From the NCBI GenBank assembly GCA_019694295.1, contig JAIBCG010000006.1, positions 1 to 64,000 on the forward strand: DNA of 64,000 bases. The letters run 5' to 3'. The translations under genes and the position numbers were made by a program. Origin of the DNA: Saprospiraceae bacterium. GTDB lineage: Bacteria; Bacteroidota; Bacteroidia; Chitinophagales; Saprospiraceae. The number at the start of each line of letters is the position of its first letter. Position 1 is the first letter of the stretch. This document shows positions 17,463 through 26,723 of the stretch, in pieces. A model generated the notes under the pieces. That model had not been told where the DNA came from. It did not search any database and saw only the letters and a program-made list of their open reading frames with translations.

Positions 17463-18172
17463 TGGGACAGGCACTACAATCATTTAAAAAAAGAATGAGA
17501 TGGCCGATAAGCTTCATCGTATTTATGTGGGCTGTATTTTTCGTTACCATCATTCTCAATGTCGATCTGGGTAATTTTGGCATCTATCCAAGAACTACGG
17601 TAGGCTTTTTAGGCATTTTTACTTCACCATTGATACATGCCAACTTCAAACATTTGCTTTCCAATACAGTACCGATGATAGGTATGCTTACCATCATGGT
17701 AATGTTCTATCCGAGAGTCGCCATGAAGGCATTTCTGATGATATATGTACTCACAGGTTTATCGGTATGGTGCTTCGGACGTCCGGTGTATCATATAGGG
17801 GCAAGCGGAGTGGTATATGGGCTTGTGGCTTTCGTATTTTGGAGTGGTGTGTTCAGACGGAGTATGAAGTCAATAGTTCTGGCATTGATAATAGTCATTT
17901 TATATACACCGATGTTTGCCGGTATTTTACCCAATCAGGAGGGCATATCATGGGAAAGTCACCTGTTGGGTGGTATAGTAGGCATTTTTACATCATTTTA
18001 TTATAAAAAATACCTTGAAGTGGATGAAATGGAAAAAGATAACCACATCATAGACGATGAAGACGAGACCAGACAGTATTTTCTACCACGCGACACATTT
18101 GACCTTACAATGGAAGAACGCAAACGAAGACAGGATAGTGGCAACTGGTATTCAGACTCAACTTTTTTATAG
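17462..18172 (+). CDS. Rhomboid-family intramembrane serine protease
   Basis: 236 residues, six membrane helices between ~15 and 180 and a charged cytosolic tail. The catalytic serine is in HIGASGVVYG (Ser115) and the histidine in WESHLLGGIVG (His167). HANFKHLLSNTVPM in the second helix carries the oxyanion-side His/Asn residues usual for rhomboids. The dyad is complete, so it should be active, cutting membrane-anchored substrates. It overlaps pfkA by one base, and a GT-C gene follows 21 bases later. Confidence 0.9.
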   Translation: MGQALQSFKKRMRWPISFIVFMWAVFFVTIILNVDLGNFGIYPRTTVGFLGIFTSPLIHANFKHLLSNTVPMIGMLTIMVMFYPRVAMKAFLMIYVLTGLSVWCFGRPVYHIGASGVVYGLVAFVFWSGVFRRSMKSIVLALIIVILYTPMFAGILPNQEGISWESHLLGGIVGIFTSFYYKKYLEVDEMEKDNHIIDDEDETRQYFLPRDTFDLTMEERKRRQDSGNWYSDSTFL

Positions 18173-18193
18173 AAAAATTCGCTTTAACACATT

Positions 18194-19876
18194 ATGGCAA
18201 AAAAACCGACTACTCCCAAACAAAACAAAGCTACCCAAGCATCATCATCCGGTCTATCAGTCAATTTTGACAAATACGCTCCGCACATATCCATTGGTGT
18301 GATGATTTTGTTCCTGATTATTATGTTCATGATCAGGTTAAATTTCAAGGAAATGTCTTTCGAACGCGATGAAGGTACCTACTCCTACATGGGCAAGCTG
18401 CTCACTGAAGGGAAGAAGCCGTATTCCTATTTCTACGAAATGAAACCACCTGCCCTGTATTATATGTACGGACTTATTGTTGCCATTTTTGGTACAACAG
18501 TAGCAGGTTTGCATGTTGGATTTTTTGTCGTCAACTTTATTACTTGTCTGTTTTTGTTCTTATGGGTGCGCAGAATGTTCAATCCGGCAGCAGGTGCTAT
18601 CGCTGCAGTAGCTTACAGCATCATTTCCACAGCGCCACATGCCAGCGGACTCACCATACAGTCTGAGCATCTGTTGTGTTTATTTATGGTACCGGGACTT
18701 TGGCTGTTATGGGAGGCATTTTCGCAGAATAAAACATGGCAGTGGCTTACTTCGGGTGCCTTGCTCAGTTGGGCATTGCTCATCAAGCAAAACACCTTGT
18801 TCTTCATAGCTTTTGCAGGCCTGGCAATTATTTTACATCATTTCCTCGTAAAAAAAGAAAAAGGTATAGCATCTCTTTGGAGACCTGTTTTGTTGTTTGG
18901 AGCCGGAGTCATTGTACCAGTATTGTTGGTACTCGGCATTCTCGTTGCCAATGGGTCGTTTAAGGATTTCATTTTCTTTATTTATGAATACCCCAAAACC
19001 CAATATCTGTCCAGTATCGAATTTTCGCGTGGTATGGGATATATGCAGAACAGGTATGAGGCAATAAAGACCAATTACGAAATCATCTGGTATCTAGGCT
19101 TTGCCGGACTGGTATTGGTTTGGGTATTCAGTAAAAATATGTTTTTGAAAATTTCATTAACGCTGCTGCTTATATTTTCATTCCTGTCTGTTGCGCCTGG
19201 TCTGCGATTTTACGGTCATTACTGGATACATTTTCTGCCGGCTGTGGCGGTTTTATTCGCTACCGCAATTTATATCATCACCGAAAAACTAAAAGAGAAG
19301 GGTGTTTTGAAAAACCCACAGTTCATAGCGATACTCGTATTGTGCGTTGTGTTTTTTATCAATTTGAATACCAATAAATCCTACTATTTCATTACCGATC
19401 CGGAGACTGTTGTAAGGGGAGTGTATGGTACCAATCCGTTTGTTGAATCAAGAAAAGTGGCTGACTATCTCAACAATAAGATGCAGAAAAACGACCAGCT
19501 TGTAGTATTTGGCTCGGAGCCTCAGATATATATGTACACCGGCAAGGATGCCATTACCAGACATTTTTATACAGGCAATCTGGTGCAGCTACACCCGATT
19601 GTGAAGGAATGGTCGGCAGAGTTTAAGCAGGATTTCATGAAGGCTCAGCCTAAATATGTAGTGTGGGTACAACACCCGTATTCGTGGTCATTGCCCAAAG
19701 GCGCCAGTACAGAGTTCATAGACTGGGGCTGGGATACCATAAAGAAAGGATACCACCCAATCGGGTATGCGGATATCATTAGCCACAATCAGACAGAGTA
19801 CGTTTGGGATAACGAAGCGCTCAATTACAGGCCCAAAGGCAATGAATATCTGATGGTGCTGGAGCGCAACAACTGA
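18194..19876 (+). CDS. GT39/ArnT-like membrane glycosyltransferase
   Basis: 560 residues. A polar N-terminal tail (1-32) precedes about 11 membrane helices up to ~395, then a soluble domain (400-560). The first periplasmic loop contains FERDEGTYSYMGKLLTEGKKPY, with the Asp-Glu pair that binds the lipid-phosphate sugar in the PMT/ArnT family, and EMKPPALYYMYGL behind it. It probably transfers a sugar from polyprenyl phosphate to a surface molecule. It is the first gene of the sugar cassette running to 25305 and uses the same strand as the ketoisomerase gene, 52 bases on. Confidence 0.8.
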   Translation: MAKKPTTPKQNKATQASSSGLSVNFDKYAPHISIGVMILFLIIMFMIRLNFKEMSFERDEGTYSYMGKLLTEGKKPYSYFYEMKPPALYYMYGLIVAIFGTTVAGLHVGFFVVNFITCLFLFLWVRRMFNPAAGAIAAVAYSIISTAPHASGLTIQSEHLLCLFMVPGLWLLWEAFSQNKTWQWLTSGALLSWALLIKQNTLFFIAFAGLAIILHHFLVKKEKGIASLWRPVLLFGAGVIVPVLLVLGILVANGSFKDFIFFIYEYPKTQYLSSIEFSRGMGYMQNRYEAIKTNYEIIWYLGFAGLVLVWVFSKNMFLKISLTLLLIFSFLSVAPGLRFYGHYWIHFLPAVAVLFATAIYIITEKLKEKGVLKNPQFIAILVLCVVFFINLNTNKSYYFITDPETVVRGVYGTNPFVESRKVADYLNNKMQKNDQLVVFGSEPQIYMYTGKDAITRHFYTGNLVQLHPIVKEWSAEFKQDFMKAQPKYVVWVQHPYSWSLPKGASTEFIDWGWDTIKKGYHPIGYADIISHNQTEYVWDNEALNYRPKGNEYLMVLERNN

Positions 19877-19928
19877 TGTTATTCAGCTTTGCGAAACTTA
19901 ATATATCTGCAAATCGTAGAATAGCGGC

Positions 19929-20348
19929 ATGGATAATACTCTTAAACCACGGTTGATACAGTTTCCAGCTTTTGGCAATCCTGCTGAAGGGTACCTTTCT
20001 GTCAGTCAGTTCTCGACCGGGATGCCCTTCGAAGTCAAAAGGACATTCTGGACCTACCACACACCCGAGGCAGTGACCCGTGGCAGACATGCACATTTTG
20101 AAACACACATGGTACTGGTAGCTGCTGCAGGCCGTATCATAGTAGATCTGGAGGAAAATGACGGTACCACATCGCAGCACATATTGGAGACGCCCACTAC
20201 CGGGCTCTACATGCCACCTATGACCTGGCATGTGATGAAGTATTCGCACAACGCCATACAGATAGTCTTTGCCTCAACTGATTATGATGAGGCGGACTAT
20301 ATACGTGAATATGGGAGGTTCTTAACTCTGCGAAAACATCAATCATAA
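19929..20348 (+). CDS. dTDP-4-keto-6-deoxyglucose 3,4-ketoisomerase (FdtA/QdtA, WxcM-like cupin)
   Basis: 139 residues, one cupin domain, which is the normal length of the FdtA/QdtA family. The motif RGRHAHFETHMVLVAAAGRIIVDLE contains the His pair of the active site, and YMPPMTWHVMKY follows. The enzyme moves the keto group from C4 to C3 of a dTDP-6-deoxyhexose before amination. FdtA gives the galacto (Fuc3N) and QdtA the gluco (Qui3N) product; I cannot tell which. The aminotransferase two genes on is the expected next step. rmlA and rmlB, which make the substrate, are not in the window. Confidence 0.88.
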   Translation: MDNTLKPRLIQFPAFGNPAEGYLSVSQFSTGMPFEVKRTFWTYHTPEAVTRGRHAHFETHMVLVAAAGRIIVDLEENDGTTSQHILETPTTGLYMPPMTWHVMKYSHNAIQIVFASTDYDEADYIREYGRFLTLRKHQS

Positions 20349-20352
20349 ACCA

Positions 20353-21753
20353 ATGAATCCGAATACTGAGTTTGTTCCGTATGATGAAAGCTTCCTTCAC
20401 AGAAGCAGCACCTGGCTCAGCGATCCGGAAATCAAACAATTGACACTTACTCCTGATATTACGCCTGAAAGCCAACAGAAATGGTTCGACAGCCTACCGT
20501 TCAAGAACGATTATCTGATATGGGGTATCTGCATCGACGGAATACCGGCTGGTGCCTGTGGCCTGAAAAATATTAGTGCCGAGAGCGCAGAATATTGGGG
20601 CTACATTGGCGAAAAACAATTCTGGGGCAACGGGGCCGGCAGTAAAATACTTGACTTCATTTTCGAAGAAGCTATAAAAAGAAAAATTCCGGCTATCGGT
20701 CTTCGTGTATGGAATGGCAACCAACGCGCCATTAGTCTTTATAAAAAATTCGGATTCGAAATAATTGAAAATCAGACAGAGCTTATAGTCATGAGGAAAC
20801 TGGTAGAAATACCCATGTTTTCCATTCGAAAATATGAAAAAATGGATGCCGCCACCTGGAATGAGTTTGTCCGCTCTTCACGTAATGGTACTTTTCTCCA
20901 TAACCGCAATTACATGGATTACCACGCCGACAGGTTTGAAGATTTTTCGCTGATGGTGTTTGATACAAACGGCAAACTCGCTGGAATCATTCCGGCTAAC
21001 CGTAGGGAACATGTGTTTTACACGCACCAAGGCCTTACATTCGGAGGCATTATCACACAGACTGATATGACAACAGCCGGGCATCTCAGGATTTCGGATT
21101 TGCTCAACCATTTTCTAAGGGAAAACGGATTTTCCAAAGTCGTTTTCAAGAAGATTCCCTACATCTATGCAAGGCAGCCGATAGATGAGGATCGTTATCT
21201 CATGTTCAGAAATCACGCGAAGATAACAGCCTGCAACATTTCCACGACACTGGATCTGAGTGAGAATTTCTCCTACAACCGCTCAAGGAAAAATGCGGTC
21301 GGCAAATCGCTGAAACAGGGGCTTGAATTGCACAAAAACCAACACTGGAAAGAATTCTGGAATATTCTTGAAGAAAATTTGCACCAGAAATATGGCACAA
21401 AACCGGTTCACTCGTTGGCTGAAATTCTCCGCCTGCACGCATCTTTTCCCGAAAACATCCACCTGTTTACCGCATCCAAAGACTGTAAATGTCTGGGCGG
21501 TATCGTAGTGTACGAATCCGATACAGTGGCACATGCCCAGTATATTTCCATCAATGAAGCGGGAAAAACTCATTGTGCGCTTGATTTTATTCTTGACCAT
21601 CTGATTCGCACAGAATTCAGTCATAAAAAATATTTTGACCTTGGCTCTTCGACCGAAGACAACGGCTACTATCTGAACGAATCGCTGATTTTTCAGAAGG
21701 AAGGCTTCGGTGGCAGAGGCGTTTGTTATGAAACATTTGAATATTACCTGTAA
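20353..21753 (+). CDS. Fusion of a GNAT acetyltransferase and a FemAB-like acyltransferase
   Basis: 466 residues made of two domains. Residues 1-153 are a GNAT acetyltransferase with the acetyl-CoA loop EKQFWGNGAGSKILDFIF and the C-terminal NQRAISLYKKFGFE motif, like sugar N-acetyltransferases. Residues 155-466 resemble the FemAB/peptidoglycan-interpeptide-like GNAT fold, normally a separate protein of ~310 residues (NEFVRSSRNGTFLHNRNYM ... FDLGSSTEDNGYYLNESLIFQKEGFG). The linker MRKLVEIPMFSIRKYEKMD is in frame, with Met155 as a possible remnant start. Placed between the ketoisomerase and aminotransferase genes (4 and 9 bases apart), the GNAT half probably acylates the 3-amino sugar; the FemAB half may add an acyl or aminoacyl group. 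Confidence 0.8.
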   Translation: MNPNTEFVPYDESFLHRSSTWLSDPEIKQLTLTPDITPESQQKWFDSLPFKNDYLIWGICIDGIPAGACGLKNISAESAEYWGYIGEKQFWGNGAGSKILDFIFEEAIKRKIPAIGLRVWNGNQRAISLYKKFGFEIIENQTELIVMRKLVEIPMFSIRKYEKMDAATWNEFVRSSRNGTFLHNRNYMDYHADRFEDFSLMVFDTNGKLAGIIPANRREHVFYTHQGLTFGGIITQTDMTTAGHLRISDLLNHFLRENGFSKVVFKKIPYIYARQPIDEDRYLMFRNHAKITACNISTTLDLSENFSYNRSRKNAVGKSLKQGLELHKNQHWKEFWNILEENLHQKYGTKPVHSLAEILRLHASFPENIHLFTASKDCKCLGGIVVYESDTVAHAQYISINEAGKTHCALDFILDHLIRTEFSHKKYFDLGSSTEDNGYYLNESLIFQKEGFGGRGVCYETFEYYL

Positions 21754-21762
21754 AGAACATGT

Positions 21763-22875
21763 ATGAAAGTACCTTTTTTGAGCTTTGACCCGATACACAT
21801 TCCCCTAAAAGAAGAAATGATGGCAGCAATGGAAGCCGTGTATGACAGCAATTCCTTTATTCTGGGCGAATATGTTAATGAATTTGAATCTTCATTTGCA
21901 GATTTCTGCCAGGCCAAATACTGCACAGGCGTAGGAAATGGTCTGGAGGCATTGCACATAGCGCTCAAGTGTCTGAATATTGGTCAAGGTGACGAAGTGA
22001 TTGTTCCTGCCAACACCTATATAGCTTCCGCGCTGGCAGTTTCTTACACTGGTGCACAGGTAGTTTTCGTGGAACCTGATGCCCGTACTTACAACATTGA
22101 CGTTCAGAAGATCGAGGAAAAAATTTCACCCAAAACAAAAGCCATCATGCCGGTACATCTCTACGGTCAGGCTTGCGAAATGGATGTCGTGATGGAAATA
22201 GCGAAGAAACACAATCTGTATGTCATAGAAGACAATGCCCAGTCGCAGGGTGCCGCTTACAAAGGCAAGTTTACAGGTTCCTGGGGCGACATCAATGGAA
22301 CGAGCTTTTATCCCGGAAAAAATCTCGGTGCCATCGGTGATGCGGGCGCCATAACGACGAATTCTGCCGAGTTTGCCCGACTTACAAAGATTTGGCGCAA
22401 TTACGGCAGCGAAAAGAAATATTACAACGAAGTACAAGGATTCAATTCACGCCTGGACGAACTGCAGGCAGCATTTTTGTCTGTTAAGCTCAGAAGATTA
22501 CAGGAGTGGACGGAGAGCCGTCAAAAGACTGCGGCTGAATATCTTAGACAGTTGTCGTCTTGTGATTTCCTGGTGTTGCCACACACGCATGAGCATGCTA
22601 CACATGCTTACCATCTTTTTGTGATAACGACACCATATCGCGACAAGCTCCAGCAATATCTCAGCGAACAAGGAATCGGTACGCTGATCCACTATCCGGT
22701 ACCGCCACATTTGCAGAAAGCATATAAAAATCTCAATCTCGGAAATGGCTCGTTTCCTATTGCAGAAAAACTTGCCCACGAATGTTTGAGTTTGCCGATG
22801 TTTGCAGGTATGAAAGATGAGCAGGTTTCTTATGTTTGTGAAGCAATAAAAAAATTCGGAAATGAATGCATATAG
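21763..22875 (+). CDS. DegT/DnrJ/EryC1 sugar aminotransferase (FdtB/QdtB-like)
   Basis: 370 residues, PLP-dependent. It should aminate the C3 keto sugar made by the ketoisomerase, using glutamate, to give dTDP-3-amino-3,6-dideoxyhexose. Signatures: [52 protein letters not shown], the PLP lysine in [13 protein letters not shown], and [18 protein letters not shown]. Length is standard. Its end overlaps the next gene by 14 bases, so the two are coupled. Confidence 0.93.
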   Translation: MKVPFLSFDPIHIPLKEEMMAAMEAVYDSNSFILGEYVNEFESSFADFCQAKYCTGVGNGLEALHIALKCLNIGQGDEVIVPANTYIASALAVSYTGAQVVFVEPDARTYNIDVQKIEEKISPKTKAIMPVHLYGQACEMDVVMEIAKKHNLYVIEDNAQSQGAAYKGKFTGSWGDINGTSFYPGKNLGAIGDAGAITTNSAEFARLTKIWRNYGSEKKYYNEVQGFNSRLDELQAAFLSVKLRRLQEWTESRQKTAAEYLRQLSSCDFLVLPHTHEHATHAYHLFVITTPYRDKLQQYLSEQGIGTLIHYPVPPHLQKAYKNLNLGNGSFPIAEKLAHECLSLPMFAGMKDEQVSYVCEAIKKFGNECI

Positions 22876-24331
22876 AATTTCGGGTATTCTCATAACGCTG
22901 GCCCTATTGTTCTATGGCTACCGTGGCGAACTCATTGATGTCAACGAAGGGGCCGGATGGGATGGCCGCCTGTATGCTTCTTATACGGCACACCTTGACA
23001 GATCGCTGGAAGAAAAGGCTATCAACTCATACCGTTTTCAGCGTGTGTTGACGTCTGTAGTAATCAACAAGGTGATGAAGGCCATGGATATTCCGTTCAC
23101 GGTGCCCAATATTGTTGCCGGATTCCGGCTGTTCAATCTGTTGCTGCTCATGCTGGGGCTACTGTATTATTACCTGATCAGCAGGCGGCTGAAACTGTCG
23201 GCAGAACTCGAATTTCTCGGACTAGCGGCCTTGTTCTGGTGTTATCCGGTGCTGAAAATGCCGTTTTTCAACCCAATCATCACGGATGCGGCCGCCTTTA
23301 CGATGGGGCTGATGGTCACCTACCATTTTTTGTGCAATCAACGCATTGTCAATGTCTTGCTGATACTTGCAGGATCCTTCATTTTTCCGACATTTATACT
23401 TTTCGGTTTATTACTGTTGTTTCCGGCCGAGGAATTTAAGGCAAATACCAGTCCGAAGCGAATGGAGCGGCTTGTACTTCCTGCGTTGTTTCTCATAGCA
23501 TTTGTAGTTGTATATTTTGGGTTTCAAAACCAATTTGCAGATACCTATTCCAATATTAATCCGACGAACAGGAAGCTGTTGTTTATTTCTGTTTTGCTCG
23601 CACTTGGCTATATGTATCAGATTGGCGCATTCTTGCCTGATTTCAGTAATTTTAAAGATGCTTTGTCTAAGGTGAAATGGATTTATCTGGTACCGATAGT
23701 GTTGATTATTCTTTTCATCAAATACATGACAGCCACCTACACCTCACCGAATCCGGAGAATATTGGTGGTGGGCGATATCTCATCAATATCGTGAAACAG
23801 GCTGTCGCCAATCCGGGCGTTTTCCTGGTTTCGCACATCATCTATTTCGGTTGGCTTCCGCTGATGCTCATTTTTGCCGGTAAAGAAATGGTGAATGCCA
23901 TCCGGTCGCTTGGATACGGTGTGGCAATACTCTTAGCAGGCGTCGGATTCATGTCGCTTGGTAGCGAGAGCAGACAGCTGATCAATTTCTATCCCGTGTT
24001 TGTGGTTGCGGCTTTGCTTGCATTGCAGAAAAAGCAGGCTCTCAAGCCGTGGGTGCTCGCCTTATTCGGTGTCAGTTCACTTATTTTGTCGAGATTCTGG
24101 TACAGCATCACCGGCTACGGAGATTTGGGTGTGAATCTGACCGAATGGCCGGCACAGCGATATTTTCAGGTATTCGGCCCATGGATGAGCAACTCGACCT
24201 ATGCCATGAATCTGTTTATCTGCCTGATAGCGGTGTCCGTAATCCTTATTTTACAAAAAACCGGCAATCTGCTCGACCCGATACCGGTGAAGTCGGTTGT
24301 TCAAACAAAACCAACTAATAAACGTAAATAG
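22862..24331 (+). CDS. Multi-spanning membrane protein, possible GT-C glycosyltransferase
   Basis: 489 residues, about 11-12 membrane helices. The first loop has an acidic [13 protein letters not shown] segment (~residue 31), similar in position to the Asp-containing loop of GT-C enzymes, and the tail is basic. It starts inside the aminotransferase gene and is followed 5 bases later by a GT2 enzyme of the polyprenyl-phosphate-sugar type. That pairing (GT2 donor maker plus large membrane transferase) is what is seen in GtrB/GtrC-like O-antigen modification. No sequence family is certain. Confidence 0.65.
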   Translation: MNAYRISGILITLALLFYGYRGELIDVNEGAGWDGRLYASYTAHLDRSLEEKAINSYRFQRVLTSVVINKVMKAMDIPFTVPNIVAGFRLFNLLLLMLGLLYYYLISRRLKLSAELEFLGLAALFWCYPVLKMPFFNPIITDAAAFTMGLMVTYHFLCNQRIVNVLLILAGSFIFPTFILFGLLLLFPAEEFKANTSPKRMERLVLPALFLIAFVVVYFGFQNQFADTYSNINPTNRKLLFISVLLALGYMYQIGAFLPDFSNFKDALSKVKWIYLVPIVLIILFIKYMTATYTSPNPENIGGGRYLINIVKQAVANPGVFLVSHIIYFGWLPLMLIFAGKEMVNAIRSLGYGVAILLAGVGFMSLGSESRQLINFYPVFVVAALLALQKKQALKPWVLALFGVSSLILSRFWYSITGYGDLGVNLTEWPAQRYFQVFGPWMSNSTYAMNLFICLIAVSVILILQKTGNLLDPIPVKSVVQTKPTNKRK

Positions 24332-24336
24332 ACCAG

Positions 24337-25305
24337 ATGCCAAAGTTGTCGATCATCATGTCGTGTTATTATAATGGGCCGAATATTCCGGTGACCACCA
24401 AGCGGCTTATTGACAACGAGATGAATTTTCCACAGGATCTCGATATCGAGTATGTGGTTATTGACGATGGCTCTAAAGACGATACCTTTGAGCAACTTTG
24501 CAATTTCCGGAATGCATATCCGCACAAGGTGAAGGTCATTAAGCTGGCTGCCAATGTGGGTTCGTACAATGCTTTGCTTGCCGGAATGGCTTATGCCACG
24601 GGTGACTGCTGCTCAATAGTGGCTGCAGACCTGCAGGATCCGCCGGAATTGATTCCTGTGATGTATGGGCACTGGGAGAAAGGCTACAAACTGGTAATCG
24701 GACAACGGGAAAACCGAGAAGATTCCTGGTCCGATACCTTGTTTTCAAATATTTTCAACAAAATGATACGGAAATTCGCATTGCCGTCCATTCCTAAGGG
24801 CGGATTTGACTTTGTACTGTTCGACAAGCAGCTCAAAGACGAGGTGGTGCGTATGGACGAAGGCAATTCCAACTGCATGTACCTGCTCGCCTGGCAGGGA
24901 TTTCCGTACGTGACCGTTCCTTACACGCGTCAAAAAAGGCAGATCGGCAAGTCGCGCTGGACGCTGAAGAAGAAGATAAAGCTGTTCATCGACAGTTTCG
25001 TGTCGTTTTCGTTTTTTCCGCTGCGCATCATTTCCACTGCCGGCATTATCCTGGGCTTGCTTGCGATTCTGTATGCAGCATTCATCTTGATTGCAAGAAT
25101 CACCGGGCACATCAACGTACAAGGCTGGTCCACGCTGATGATTGTGTTTTTGTTTGTGTCTTCGTTCCAGATGATAGCATTAGGCATCATTGGTGAATAC
25201 GTCTGGCGAAACCTCGATGCAGCCAGGAAACGACCGAATTACATCATAGATACGCTATTGAGCAATGAAGAGATAGATGGTGACCAAAGCCAGATACCGC
25301 ATTAG
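24337..25305 (+). CDS. Polyprenyl-phosphate glycosyltransferase, GT2 (GtrB/DPM1-like)
   Basis: 322 residues. The GT-A domain (1-~225) has LSIIMSCYYNG, YVVIDDGSKDDT, and the metal site in AADLQDPPELI, then GFDFVLFDKQ and RQKRQIGKSRWTLKKKIKLFIDS, all as in GtrB/ArnC. Two C-terminal membrane helices (~233-258, 265-290) complete the GtrB layout. It would load a sugar on undecaprenyl phosphate for the membrane transferases nearby. The last five codons (SQIPH plus the TAG stop) lie inside a remnant of the dispersed repeat. Confidence 0.88.
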   Translation: MPKLSIIMSCYYNGPNIPVTTKRLIDNEMNFPQDLDIEYVVIDDGSKDDTFEQLCNFRNAYPHKVKVIKLAANVGSYNALLAGMAYATGDCCSIVAADLQDPPELIPVMYGHWEKGYKLVIGQRENREDSWSDTLFSNIFNKMIRKFALPSIPKGGFDFVLFDKQLKDEVVRMDEGNSNCMYLLAWQGFPYVTVPYTRQKRQIGKSRWTLKKKIKLFIDSFVSFSFFPLRIISTAGIILGLLAILYAAFILIARITGHINVQGWSTLMIVFLFVSSFQMIALGIIGEYVWRNLDAARKRPNYIIDTLLSNEEIDGDQSQIPH

Positions 25306-25336
25306 GTTCTTTATTGCAAATAATTTTTACTTCAAA
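25290..25336 (+). repeat. MITE-like dispersed repeat, 5' remnant (copy E)
   Basis: These 47 bases match the left end of copies C and D: CCAGATAC-CGCATTAGG, then TTCTTTATTGCAAATAAT and TTACTTCAAA. The match stops abruptly at 25336. The remnant carries the TAG stop of the GT2 gene (25303-25305) and, on the other strand, the TAA stop and last codons of the metallo-hydrolase gene (25327 on). Confidence 0.75.
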
Positions 25337-26127
25337 CGGCTAATTTTTTTATTTTGCTCATGAATGGTTTCGGATGCTTTCTCAAAAGGAAAAGATGAAA
25401 TGTATTTTTCTGTAAATCCTTTAGGACATTTGCCTTTTATAAGGCAGTTAATGTACTTTTGGGCATCTTCGATGATTTTTAGTGCATCTCTGTACGAATG
25501 ATGTACATCGCCATGTCCGGGAATGACGTATGCTGGTTTGTGTTCGGTGATGATTCGTGAAAAAACGTCAAGACTGTGTGCGTATTCTTCAGGGTTTGTA
25601 CCTATCCAAGGGATTTCGACATCGCTCAGGTAATCGCCTGCCAGCAGGATGTTTTGTTTTGGTAAGAAGGCAGCAAAACTATCAACTGTATGACCCGGTA
25701 CGGAAAAGAAGTGAATATCGCTTTCATTTTCCATGAATATTTCATCAGAAGTAAGAGGCAGAAGTATATTTTCGGGCAATGTTGCCTTGTAAGGTCTTAT
25801 TATGTAGTGATTTTCGTCCCATTCAATCCATTCCATTAATCCATTTATTGCCTGTTCTGCGAAAATATTAGGATCAGGGCAAATGATTTGTGCGTCATTA
25901 AAGACCGGCCAGCCCCATAGGTGGTCGAAATCGAAGTGTGAAATGAAAAGATATTTTTGATAGTCCTTATATTTGTTTTGGACAAATTCGCTTATTGCTA
26001 TTATCTCATCAGGTAACCAAGATGGGTCACAGATTAACACTGATCTGCCCATATCCACAACTGTCGAATTGGTCATGTACAACCTGCTTCTGAATACAGT
26101 AAAATTCCCGTATCTGAAGATGTGCAT
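25327..26127 (-). CDS. Metallo-beta-lactamase fold hydrolase
   Basis: 266 residues, no signal peptide. The zinc motif is HFDFDHLWGWP near residue 69 (HxxxDH with D in place of the usual second H), followed by VPGHTVDSFA, LAGDYLSD and VIPGHGDVHH, which supply the remaining ligands. The family spans hydrolases of thioesters, lactones and phosphoesters, so the substrate cannot be named. It lies 5 bases after gldD and may share its transcript. Its last three codons come from the repeat remnant. Confidence 0.8.
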   Translation of the reverse strand: MHIFRYGNFTVFRSRLYMTNSTVVDMGRSVLICDPSWLPDEIIAISEFVQNKYKDYQKYLFISHFDFDHLWGWPVFNDAQIICPDPNIFAEQAINGLMEWIEWDENHYIIRPYKATLPENILLPLTSDEIFMENESDIHFFSVPGHTVDSFAAFLPKQNILLAGDYLSDVEIPWIGTNPEEYAHSLDVFSRIITEHKPAYVIPGHGDVHHSYRDALKIIEDAQKYINCLIKGKCPKGFTEKYISSFPFEKASETIHEQNKKISRLK

Positions 26128-26132
26128 TCCGG

Positions 26133-26723
26133 TTATTTAAACTTGAATGTTTTAATAAGCCTGTCCACATCAATCTTAACAAAATCATATACCGGCATGA
26201 GCGAGTCGGGTCTTACCTGTGTATTGAAATAAAGAGCACCTCGCATGAAGTGAGTAGTAGAATCAGTAATAAAAAACTGGAATGGCGTAGCAGCCGGGCC
26301 TGTCATTTCGAACTGCATACCACCCAGGCCGTTTTCGTTGGTGAATTTTGTGTCGCTGATGTAGTTGGCACGTTGATCATGCTTGTAAGCGAGATTGAAT
26401 GCGTCATTTACGACGGTATTAAATTTTTTCTTTCCTTGAAGATCTGTATAAGTACAATAAAGATAGCAGTTAAACTGTGGAATATAGACATTGAACCAGC
26501 AAGGATTTTCGGGTTTTTCATTAAAGTAAAGTGTGTCTTGTACAATCTGCGCATAAGCCGGGTATTCAAAGCTCATGGGGCAATATTTTTCTGAAAATGT
26601 TTGGTAGGCATGTACAGGAAACACCACCTTTGGGTAGGCTCGTGGTTTTGGAAGGGTTGTTTTCTCTTCACTACACGAAGCCAATATTAATAATCCGAAT
26701 GCGAGTATCAGGTAACGGTTCAA
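26133..26723 (-). CDS. gldD: Gliding motility lipoprotein GldD
   Basis: 196 residues. A short signal peptide ends in the lipobox LASC (Cys17). The mature part has the GldD signature KPRAYPKVVFP, KYCPMSFEYPAYAQI, CWFNVYIPQFNCYLYCTY, then KHDQRANYI and RGALYFN. GldD is an outer-envelope lipoprotein needed for gliding and type IX secretion function in Flavobacterium. The start is TTG at 26723, where TTGA overlaps the gldE stop by four bases; no ATG fits the signal peptide. Gene order mutY-ssb-gldE-gldD is conserved in Bacteroidota. Confidence 0.92.
   Translation of the reverse strand: MNRYLILAFGLLILASCSEEKTTLPKPRAYPKVVFPVHAYQTFSEKYCPMSFEYPAYAQIVQDTLYFNEKPENPCWFNVYIPQFNCYLYCTYTDLQGKKKFNTVVNDAFNLAYKHDQRANYISDTKFTNENGLGGMQFEMTGPAATPFQFFITDSTTHFMRGALYFNTQVRPDSLMPVYDFVKIDVDRLIKTFKFK

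Noticed and set aside
21283..21798. 171-codon antisense frame over the GNAT-FemAB gene
   Set aside because: A shadow of a clear coding gene; its product resembles nothing and overlaps two real genes.
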